Of a DNA stretch of 64,000 nucleotides, positions 51,703-63,500 are shown piece after piece. The position numbers and the translations under genes are program-made. The stretch covers positions 6,144,001 to 6,208,000 of the forward strand of contig JAUJEO010000019.1 in assembly GCA_030762175.1 (NCBI GenBank). The letters run 5' to 3'. Under the pieces are notes generated by a model. The model did not search any database and had not been told where the DNA came from. It saw only the letters and a program-made list of their open reading frames with translations. The stretch is from Metallyticus violacea (Eukaryota; Arthropoda; Insecta; Mantodea; Metallyticidae). How positions within the stretch are numbered: the first letter of the stretch is position 1; every line of letters starts with the position of its first letter.

Positions 51703-54700
51703 GCGCAAAGAATCTCGAAAAGAAAAAAATTTTTTTTCGAAGTTTGGAAACTTCGTTAGAATCACTTTTTTTCCATTCTTTACTGAGATAACTGGTTCTC
51801 TTTCATTATACTAGTTTGATAGCCTCAGACAAGCATATTATGCGCAAAGAATCTCGAAAAGAAAAAATTTTTTTTTCGAAGTTTGGAAACTTCGTTAGAA
51901 TCACTTTTTTTCCATTCTTATTTGAGATAACTTGTTCTCTTTCATTATACTTGTTTGATAGCCTTAGACAAGCATATTATGCGCAAAGAATCTCGAAAAG
52001 AAAAAAATTTTTTTTCGAAGTTTGAAAACTTCGTTAGAATCACTTTTTTTCCGTTCTTATTTGAGATAACTTGTTCTCTTTCATTATACTAGTTTGATAG
52101 CCTTAGACAAGCATATTATGCGCAAAGAATCTCGAAAAGAAAAAAATTTTTTTTCGAAGTTAGGAAACTTCGTTAGAATCACTTTTTTTCCGTTCTTATT
52201 TAAGATTACTGGTTCTCTTTCATTATACTAGTTTGATAGCCTCAGACAAGCATATTTTGCGCAAACAATCTCGAAAAGATTAAAATTTTATTTCGAAGTT
52301 TGGAAACTTCGTTAGAATCACTTTTTTTCCGTTCTTATTTGAGATAACTGGTTCTCTTTCATTATATCAGTTTGATAGCCTCAGGCAAGCATATTATGCG
52401 CAAAGAATCTCGAAAAGAAACAAATTTTTTTTCGAAGTTTGGAAACTTCCTTAGAATCACTTTTTTTCCATTCTTATTTGAGATAACTTGTTCTCTTTCA
52501 TTATACTACTTTGATAGCCTTAGACAAGCATATTATGCGCAAAGAATCTCGAAAAGAAAAAAATTTTTTTTCGAAGTTTGGAAACTTCGTTAGAATCACT
52601 TTTTTCCGTTCTTATTTAAGATAACTTGTTCTCTTTCATTATACTAGTTTGATAGCCTTAGACAAGCATATTATGCGCAAAGAATCTCGAAAAGAAAAAA
52701 ATTTTTTTTCGAAGTTTGGAAACTTCCTTAGAATCACTTTTTTTCCATTCTTATTTGAGATAACTTGTTCTCTTTCATTATACTTGTTTGATAGCCTTAG
52801 ACAAGCATATTATGCGCAAAGAATCTCGAAAAGAAAAAATTTTTTTTCGAAGTTTGGAAACTTCGTTAGAATCACTTTTTTTCCGTTCTTATTTGAGATA
52901 ACTGGTTCTCTTTCATTATACTAGTTTGATAGCCTCAGACAAGCATATTATGCGCAAAGAATCTCGAAAAGAAAAAAATTTTTTTTCGAAGTTTGGAAAT
53001 TTCCTTAGAATCACTTTTTTTCCATTCTTATTTGATATAACTTGTTCTCTTTCATTATACTTGTTTGATAGCCTTAGACAAGCATATTATGCGCAAAGAA
53101 TCTCGAAAAGAAAAAAATTTTTTTTCGAAGTTTGGAAACTTCGTTATAATCACTTTTTTTCCGTTCTTATTTAAGATTACTGGTTCTCTTTCATTATACT
53201 AGTTTGATAGCCTCAGACAAGCATATTATGCGCAAAGAATCTCGAAAAGAAAAAAATTTTTTTTCGAAGTTTGGAAACTTCGTTAGAATCACTTTTTTTC
53301 CGTTCTTATTTGAGATAACTTGTTCTCTTTCATTATACTATTTTGATAGCCTTAGACAAGCATATTATGCGCAAAGAATCTCGAAAAGAAAAAAAATTTT
53401 TTTCGAAGTTTGGAAACTTCGTTAGAATCACTTTTTTTCCGTTCTTATTTGAGATAACTGGTTCTCTTTCATTATACTAGTTTGATAGTCTCAGAAAAGC
53501 ATTTTATGCGCAAAGAATCTAGAAAAGAAAAAAATTTTTTTTCGAAGATTGGAAACCTCGTTAGAATCACTTTTTTTCCGTTCTTATTTGAGATAACTGG
53601 TTCTCTTTCATTATACTAGTTTGATAGCCTCAGAAAAGCATAGGTATGCGCAAAGAATCTCGAAAAGAAAAAAATTTTTTTTCGAAGTTTGGAAACTTCG
53701 TTAGAATCACTTTTTTTCCATTCTTATCTGAGATAACTGGTTCTCTTTCATTATACTAGTTTGATAGCCTCAGACAAGCATATTATGCGCAAAGAATTTC
53801 GAAAAGAAAAAATTTTTTTTTCGAAGTTTGGAAACTTCGTTAGAATCACTTTTTTTGCGTTCTTATTTGAGATAACTTGTTCTCTTTCATTATACTTGTT
53901 TGATAGCCTTAGACAAGCATATTATGCGCAAAGAATCTCGAAAAGAAAAAATTTTTTTTTCGAAGTTTGGAAACTTCGTTAGAATCACTTTTTTTCCGTT
54001 CTTATCTGAGATAACTGGTTCTCTTTCATTATACTAGTTTGATAGCCTCAGACAAGCATATTATGCGCAAAGAATCTCGAAAAGAAAAAAATTTTTTTTC
54101 GAAGTTTGGAAACTTCGTTAGAATCACTTTTTTTCCGTTCTTATTTGAGATAACTTGTTCTCTTTCATTATACTATTTTGATAGCCTTAGACAAGCATAT
54201 TATGCGCAAAGAATCTCGAAAAGAAAAAAATTTTTTTTCGAAGTTTGGAAACTTCGTTAGAATCACTTTTTTTCCGTTCTTATTTGAGATAACTGGTTCT
54301 CTTTCATTATACTAGTTTGATAGTCTCAGAAAAGCATATTATGCGCAAAGAATCTAGAAAAGAAAAAAATTTTTTTTCGAAGATTGGAAACCTCGTTAGA
54401 ATCACTTTTTTTCCGTTCTTATTTGAGATAACTGGTTCTCTTTCATTATACTAATTTGATAGCCTCAGACAAGCATATTATGCGCAAAGAATCTCGAAAA
54501 GAAAAAAATTTTTTTTCGAAGTTTGGAAACTTCCTTAGAATCACTTTTTTTCCATTCTTATTTGAGATAACTTGTTCTCTTTCATTATACTTGTTTGATA
54601 GCCTTAGACAAGCATATTATGCGCAAAGAATCTCGAAAAGAAAAAAATTTTTTTTCGAAGTTTGGAAACTTCGTTAGAATCACCTTTTTTTCCGTTCTTA

Positions 54701-57526
54701 TTTGAGATAACTGGTTCTCTTTCATTATACTAGTTTGATAGCCTCAGACAAGCATATTATGCGCAAAGAATCTCGAAAAGAAAAAAATTTTTTTCGAAGT
54801 TTGGAAACTTCCTTAGAATCACTTTTTTTCCATTCTTATTTGAGATAACTTGTTCTCTTTCATTATACGTGTTTGATAGCCTTAGACAAGCATATTATGC
54901 ACAAAGAATCTCGAAAAGAAAAAAATTTTTTTTCCAAGTTTGGAAACTTCGTTATAATCACTTTTTTCCGTTGTTATTTAAGATTACTGGTTCTCTTTCA
55001 TTATACTAGTTTGATAGCCTCAGACAAGCATATTATGCGCAAAGAATCTCGAAAAGAAAAAAATTTTTTTTCGAAGTTTGGAAACTTCGTTAGAATCACT
55101 TTTTTTCCGTTCTTATTTGAGATAACTTGTTCTCTTTCATTATACTAGTTTGATAGCCTTAGACAAGCATATTATGCGCAAAGAATCCCGAAAAGAAAAA
55201 ATTTTTTTTTCGAAGTTAGGAAACTTCGTTAGAATCACTTTTTTTCCGTTCTTATTTAAGATTACTGGTTCTCTTTCATTATACTAGTTTGATAGCCTCA
55301 GACAAGCATATTTTGCGCAAAGAATCTCGAAAAGATTAAAATTTTATTTCGAAGTTTGGAAACTTCATTAGAATCACTTTTTTTCCGTTCTTATTTGAGA
55401 TAACTGGTTCTCTTTCATTATACTAGTTTGATAGCCTCAGACAAGCATATTATGCGCAAAGAATATCGAAAAGAAAAAAATTTTTTTTCGAAGTTTGGAA
55501 ACTTCGTTAGAATCACTTTTTTTCCGTTCTTATTTAAGATTACTGGTTCTCTTTCATTATACTAGTTTGATAGCCTCAGACAAGCATATTATGCGCAAAG
55601 AATCTCGAAAAGAAAAAAATTTTATTTCGAAGTTTGGAAACTTCGTTAGAATCACTTTTTTTCCGTTCTTATTTGAGATAACTGGTTCTCTTTCATTATA
55701 CTATTTTGATAGCCTCAGAAAAGCATATTATGCGCACAGAATCTCTAAAAGAAAAAATTTTTTTTTCGAAGTTTGGAAACTTCGTTGGAATCACTTTTTT
55801 TCCGTTCTTATTTGAGTTAACTGGTTCTCTTTCATTATACTAGTTTGATAGCCTCAGAAAAGCATAGGTATGCGCAAAGAATCTCGAAAAGAAAAAAATT
55901 TTTTTTCGAAGTTTGGAAACTTCGTTAGAATCACTTTTTTTCCATTCTTATCTGAGATAACTGGTTCTCTTTCATTATACTAGTTTGATAGCCTCAGACA
56001 AGCATATTATGCGCAAAGAATCTCGAAAAGAAAAAAATTTTTTTTCGAAGTTTGGAAACTTCGTTAGAATCACTTTTTTTCCATTCTTATTTGAGATAAC
56101 TTGTTCTCTTTCATTATACCTGTTTGATAGCCTTAGACAAGCATATTATGCGCAAAGAATCTCGAAAAGAAAAAAAATTTTTTTCGAAGTTTGGAAACTT
56201 CGTTAGAATCACTTTTTTTCCGTTCTTATCTGAGATAACTGGTTCTCTTTCATTATACTAGTTTGATAGCCTCAGACAAGCATATTATGCGCAAAGAATC
56301 TCGAAAAGAAAAAAATTTTTTTTCGAAGTTTGGAAACTTCGTTAGAATCACTTTTTTTCCGTTCTTATTTGAGATACCTTGTTCTCTTTCATTATACTAG
56401 TTTGATAGCCTTAGACAAGCATATTATGCGCAAAGAATCTCGAAAAGAAAAAAATTTTTTTTCGAAGTTTGGAAACTTCGTTAGAATCACTTTTTTTCCG
56501 CTCTTATTTGAGATAACTGGTTCTCTTTCATTATACTAGTTTGATAGTCTCAGAAAAGCATATTATGCGCAAAGAATCTAGAAAAGAAAAAAATTTTTTT
56601 TCGAAGATTGGAAACCTCGTTAGAATCACTTTTTTTCCGTTCTTATTTGAGATAACTGGTTCTCTTTCATTATACTAGTTTGATAGCCTCAGACAAGCAT
56701 ATTATGCGCAAAGAATCTCGAAAAGACAAAAATTTTTTTTCGAAGTTTGGAAACTTCCTTAGAATCACTTTTTTTCCATTCTTATTTGAGATAACTTGTT
56801 CTCTTTCATTATACTTGTTTGATAGCCTTAGACAAGCATATTATGCGCAAAGAATCTCGAAAAGAAAAAAAATTTTTTTCGAAGTTTGGAAACTTCGTTA
56901 GAATCACTTTTTTTCCGTTCTTATTTGAGATAACTGGTTCTCTTTCATTATACTAGTTTGATAGCCTCAGACAAGCATATTATGCGCAAAGAATCTCGAA
57001 AAGAAAAAAATTTTTTTTCGAAGTTTGGAAACTTCGTTATAATCACTTTTTTCCGTTCTTATTTAAGATTACTGGTTCTCTTTCATTATACTAGTTTGAT
57101 AGCCTCAGACAAGCATATTATGCGCAAAGAATCTCGAAAAGAAAAAAATTTTTTTTCGAAGTTTGGAAACTTCGTTAGAATCACTTTTTTTCCGTTCTTA
57201 TTTGAGATAACTTGTTCTCTTTCATTATACTAGTTTGATAGCCTTAGACAAGCATATTATGCGCAAAGAATCTCGAAAAGAAAAAATTTTTTTTTCGAAG
57301 TTAGGAAACTTCGTTAGAATCACTTTTTTTCCGTTCTTATTTAAGATTACTGGTTCTCTTTCATTATACTAGTTTGATAGCCTCAGACAAGCATATTTTG
57401 CGCAAAGAATCTCGAAAAGATTAAAATTTTATTTCGAAGTTTGGAAACTTCGTTAGAATCACTTTTTTTCCGTTCTTATTTGAGATAACTGGTTCTCTTT
57501 CATTATACTCGTTTGATAGCCTCAGG

Positions 57527-60500
57527 CAAGCATATTATGCGCAAAGAATCTCGAAAAGAAAAAAATTTTTTTTCGAAGTTTGGAAACTTCCTTAGAATCA
57601 CTTTTTTTCCATTCTTATTTGAGATAACTTGTTCTCTTTCATTATACTACTTTGATAGCCTTAGACAAGCATATTATGCGCAAAGAATCTCGAAAAGAAA
57701 AAAATTTTTTTTCGAAGTTTGGAAACTTCGTTAGAATCACTTTTTTTCCGTTCTTATTTAAGATAACTTGTTCTCTTTCATTATACTAGTTTGATAGCCT
57801 TAGACAAGCATATTATGCGCAAAGAATCTCGAAAAGAAAAAAATTTTTTTTCGAAGTTTGGAAACTTCCTTAGAATCACTTTTTTTCCATTCTTATTTGA
57901 GATAACTTGTTCTCTTTCATTATACTTGTTTGATAGCCTTAGACAAGCATATTATGCGCAAAGAATCTCGAAAAGAAAAAATTTTTTTTCGAAGTTTGGA
58001 AACTTCGTTAGAATCACTTTTTTTCCGTTCTTATTTGAGATAACTGGTTCTCTTTCATTATACTAGTTTGATAGCCTCAGACAAGCATATTATGCGCAAA
58101 GAATCTCGAAAAGAAAAAAATTTTTTTTCGAAGTTTGGAAATTTCCTTAGAATCACTTTTTTTCCATTCTTATTTGAGATAACTTGTTCTCTTTCATTAT
58201 ACTTGTTTGATAGCCTTAGACAAGCATATTATGCGCAAAGAATCTCGAAAAGAAAAAAATTTTTTTTCGAAGTTTGGAAACTTCGTTATAATCACTTTTT
58301 TTCCGTTCTTATTTAAGATTACTGGTTCTCTTTCATTATACTAGTTTGATAGCCTCAGACAAGCATATTATGCGCAAAGAATCTCGAAAAGAAAAAAATT
58401 TTTTTTCGAAGTTTGGAAACTTCGTTAGAATCACTTTTTTTCCGTTCTTATTTGAGATAACTGGTTCTCTTTCATTATACTAGTTTGATAGTCTCAGAAA
58501 AGCATATTATGCGCAAAGAATCTAGAAAAGAAAAAAATTTTTTTTCGAAGATTGGAAACCTCGTTAGAATCACTTTTTTTCCGTTCTTATTTGAGATAAC
58601 TGGTTCTCTTTCATTATACTAGTTTGATAGCCTCAGACAAGCATATTATGCGCAAAGAATCTCGAAAAGAAAAAAATTTTTTTTCGAAGTTTGGAAACTT
58701 CCTTAGAATCACTTTTTTTCCATTCTTATTTGAGATAACTTGTTCTCTTTCATTATACTTGTTTGATAGCCTTAGACAAGCATATTATGCGCAAAGAATC
58801 TCGAAAAGAAAAAAAATTTTTTTCGAAGTTTGGAAACTTCGTTAGAATCACTTTTTTTCCGTTCTTATTTGAGATAACTGGTTCTCTTTCATTATACTAG
58901 TTTGATAGCCTCAGACAAGCATATTATGCGCAAAGAATCTCGAAAAGAAAAAAATTTTTTTCGAAGTTTGGAAACTTCCTTAGAATCACTTTTTTTCCAT
59001 TCTTATTTGAGATAACTTGTTCTCTTTCATTATACTTGTTTGATAGCCTTAGACAAGCATATTATGCGCAAAGAATCTCGAAAAGAAAAAAAATTTTTTT
59101 CGAAGTTTGGAAACTTCGTTATAATCACTTTTTTCCGTTCTTATTTAAGATTACTGGTTCTCTTTCATTATACTAGTTTGATAGCCTCAGACAAGCATAT
59201 TATGCGCAAAGAATCTCGAAAAGAAAAAAATTTTTTTTCGAAGTTTGGAAACTTCGTTAGAATCACTTTTTTTCCGTTCTTATGTGAGATAACTTGTTCT
59301 CTTTCATTATACTAGTTTGATAGCCTTAGACAAGCATATTATGCGCAAAGAATCTCGAAAAGAAAAAATTTTTTTTTCGAAGTTAGGAAACTTCGTTAGA
59401 ATCACTTTTTTTCCGTTCTTATTTAAGATTACTGGTTCTCTTTCATTATACTAGTTTGATAGCCTCAGACAAGCATATTTTGCGCAAAGAATCTCGAAAA
59501 GATTAAAATTTTATTTCGAAGTTTGGAAACTTCGTTAGAATCACTTTTTTTCCGTTCTTATTTGAGATAACTGGTTCTCTTTCATTATACTCGTTTGATA
59601 GCCTCAGGCAAGCATATTATGCGCAAAGAATCTCGAAAAGAAAAAAATTTTTTTTCGAAGTTTGGAAACTTCCTTAGAATCACTTTTTTTCCATTCTTAT
59701 TTGAGATAACTTGTTCTCTTTCATTATACTACTTTGATAGCCTTAGACAAGCATATTATGCGCAAAGAATCTCGAAAAGAAAAAAATTTTTTTTCGAAGT
59801 TGAGAAACTTCGTTAGAATCACTTTTTTTCCGTTCTTATTTAAGATAACTTGTTCTCTTTCATTATACTAGTTTGATAGCCTTAGACAAGCATATTATGC
59901 GCAAAGAATCTCGAAAAGAAAAAAATTTTTTTTCGAAGTTTGGAAACTTCCTTAGAATCACTTTTTTTCCATTGTTATTTGAGATAACTTGTTCTCTTTC
60001 ATTATACTTGTTTGATAGCCTTAGACAAGCATATTATGCGCAAAGAATCTCGAAAAGAAAAAATTTTTTTTCGAAGTTTGGAAACTTCGTTAGAATCACT
60101 TTTTTTCCGTTCTTATTTGAGATAACTGGTTGTCTTTCATTATACTAGTTTGATAGCCTCAGACAAGCATATTATGCGCAAAGAATCTCGAAAAGAAAAA
60201 AATTTTTTTTCGAAGTTTGGAAATTTCCTTAGAATCACTTTTTTTCCATTCTTATTTGAGATAACTTGTTCTCTTTCATTATACTTGTTTGATAGCCTTA
60301 GACAAGCATATTATGCGCAAAGAATCTCGAAAAGAAAAAAATTTTTTTTCGAAGTTTGGAAACTTCGTTATAATCACTTTTTTTCCGTTCTTATTTAAGA
60401 TTACTGGTTCTCTTTCATTATACTAGTTTGATAGCCTCAGACAAGCATATTATGCGCAAAGAATCTCGAAAAGAAAAAAATTTTTTTTCGAAGATTGGAA

Positions 60501-63500
60501 ACTTCGTTAGAATCACTTTTTTTCCGTTCTTATTTGAGATAACTTGTTCTCTTTCATTATACTAGTTTGATAGCCTTAGACAAGCATATTATGCGCAAAT
60601 ATTCTCGAAAAGAAAAAAATTTTTTTTCGAAGTTTGGAAACTTCGTTAGAATCACTTTTTTTCCGTTCTTATTTGAGATAACTGGTTCTCTTTCATTATA
60701 CTAGTTTGATAGCCTCAGAAAAGCATATTATGCGCAAAGAATCTAGAAAAGAAAAAAATTTTTTTTCGAAGATTGGAAACCTCGTTAGAATCACTTTTTT
60801 TCCGTTCTTATTTGAGATAACTGGTTCTCTTTCATTATACTAGTTTGATAGCCTCAGACAAGCATATTATGCGCAAATAATCTGGAAAAGAAAAAAATTT
60901 TTTTTCGAAGTTTGGAAACTTCCTTAGAATCACTTTTTTTCCATTCTTATTTGAGATAACTTCTTCTCTTTCATTATTCTAGTTTGATAGCCTTAGACAA
61001 GCATATTATGCGCAAAGAATCTCGAAAAGAAAAAAATTTTTTTTAAGAAGTTTGGAAACTTCGTTAGAATCACTTTTTTTCCGTTCTTATTTAAGATAAC
61101 TTGTTCTCTTTCATTATACTAGTTTGATAGCCTTAGACAAGCATATTATGCGCAAAGAATCTTGAAAAGAAAAAAATTTTTTTTCGAAGTTTGGAAACTT
61201 CGTTATAATCACTTTTTTTCCATTCTTATCTGAGATAACTGGTTCTCTTTCATTATACTAGTTTGATAGCCTCAGACAAGCATATTATGCGCAAAGAATC
61301 TCGAAAAGAAAAAATTTTTTTTTCGAAGTTTGGAAACTTCGTTAGAATCACTTTTTTTCCATTCTTATTTGAGATAACTTGTTCTCTTTCATTATACTTG
61401 TTTGATAGCCTTAGACAAGCATATTATGCGCAAAGAATCTCGAAAAGAAAAAAATTTTTTTTCGAAGTTTGGAAACTTCCTTAGAATCACTTTTTTTCCA
61501 TTCTTATTTGAGATAACTTGTTCTCTTTCATTATACTTGTTTGATAGCCTTAGACAAGCATATTATGCACAAAGAATCTCGAAAAGAAAAAAATTTTTTT
61601 TCGAAGTTTGGAAACTTCGTTATAATCACTTTTTTCCGTTCTTATTTAAGATTACTGGTTCTCTTTCATTATACTAGTTTGATAGCCTCAGACAAGCATA
61701 TTATGCGCAAAGAATCTCGAAAAGAAAAAAATTTTTTTTCGAAGTTAGGAAACTTCGTTAGAATCACTTTTTTTCCGTTCTTATTTGAGATAACTGGTTC
61801 TCTTTCATTATACTAGTTTGATAGCCTCAGACAAGCATATTATGCGCAAAGAATCTCGAAAAGAAAAAAATTTTTTTTCGAAGTTTGGAAACTTCCTTAG
61901 AATCACTTTTTTTCCATTCTTATTTGAGATAACTTGTTCTCTTTCATTATACTAGTTTGATAGCCTGAGACAAGCATATTATGCGCAAAGAATCTCGAAA
62001 AGAAAAAAATTTTTTTTCGAAGTTTGGAAACTTCGTTAGAATCACTTTTTTTCCGTTCTTATTTAAGATTACTGGTTCTCTTTCATTATACTAGTTTGAT
62101 AGCCTCAGACAAGCATATTATGCGCAAAGAATCTCGAAAAGAAAAAAATTTTTTTTCGAAGTTTGGAAACTTCGTTAGAATCACTTTTTTTCCGTTCTTA
62201 TTTGAGATAACTGGTTCTCTTTCATTATACTATTTTGATAGCCTCAGAAAAGCATATTATGCGCAAAGAATCTCTAAAAGAAAAAATTTTTTTTTCGAAG
62301 TTTGGAAACTTCGTTGGAATCACTTTTTTTCCGTTCTTATTTGAGATAACTGGTTCTCTTTCATTATACTAGTTTGATAGCCTCAGAAAAGCATAGGTAT
62401 GCGCAAAGAATCTCGAAAAGAAAAAAATTTTTTTTCGAAGTTTGGAAACTTCGTTAGAATCACTTTTTTTCCATTCTTATCTGAGATAACTGGTTCTCTT
62501 TCATTATACTAGTTTGATAGCCTCAGACAAGCATATTATGCGCAAAGAATCTCGAAAAGAAAAAATTTTTTTTTCGAAGTTTGGAAACTTCGTTAGAATC
62601 ACTTTTTTTCCATTCTTATTTGAGATAACTTGTTCTCTTTCATTATACTTGTTTGATAGCCTTAGACAAGCATATTATGCGCAAAGAATCTCGAAAAGAA
62701 AAAAATTTTTTTTCGAAGTTTGGAAACTTCGTTAGAATCACTTTTTTTCCGTTCTTATCTGAGATAACTGGTTCTCTTTCATTATACCAGTTTGATAGCC
62801 TCAGACAAGCATATTATGCGCAAAGAATCTCGAAAAGAAAAAAATTTTTTTTCGAAGTTTGGAATCTTCGTTAGAATCACTTTTTTTCCGTTCTTATTTG
62901 AGATAACTTGTTCTCTTTCATTATACTAGTTTGATAGCCTTAGACAAGCATATTATGCGCAAAGAATCTCGAAAAGAAAAAAAATTTTTTTCGAAGTTTG
63001 GAAACTTCGTTAGAATCACTTTTTTTCCGTTCTTATTTGAGATAACTGGTTCTCTTTCATTATACTAGTTTGATAGTCTCAGAAAAGCATATTATGCGCA
63101 AAGAATCTAGAAAAGAAAAAAATTTTTTTTCCAAGTTTGGAAACTTCGTTATAATCACTTTTTTCCGTTCTTATTTAAGATTACTGGTTCTCTTTCATTA
63201 TACTAGTTTGATAGCCTCAGACAAGCATATTATGCGCAAAGAATCTCGAAAAGAAAAAAATTTTTTTTCGAAGTTTGGAAACTTCGTTAGAATCACTTTT
63301 TTTCCGTTCTTATTTGAGATAACTTGTTCTCTTTCATTATACTAGTTTGATAGCCTTAGACATGCATATTATGCGCAAAGGATCTCGAAAAGAAAAAATT
63401 TTTTTTTCGAAGTTAGGAAACTTCGTTAGAATCACTTTTTTTCCGTTCTTATTTAAGATTACTGGTTCTCATTCATTATACTAGTTTGATAGCCTCAGAC

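Larger units (their letters stand above)
46826..57526 (+). repeat. 10.7-kb unit, copy 2
   Basis: A direct tandem repeat of the preceding unit. The only internal difference I found is TTTTTTCCCG near 48,990 against TTTTTTTCCG near 38,289; I did not compare every base. At the join, CAGGCAAGC (as at 35,566 and 57,524) is followed by the GGAAATTTCC monomer (as at 36,181), so the exchange fell within one monomer. Such similarity means a recent unequal crossover, or an assembly duplication. Confidence 0.88.
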
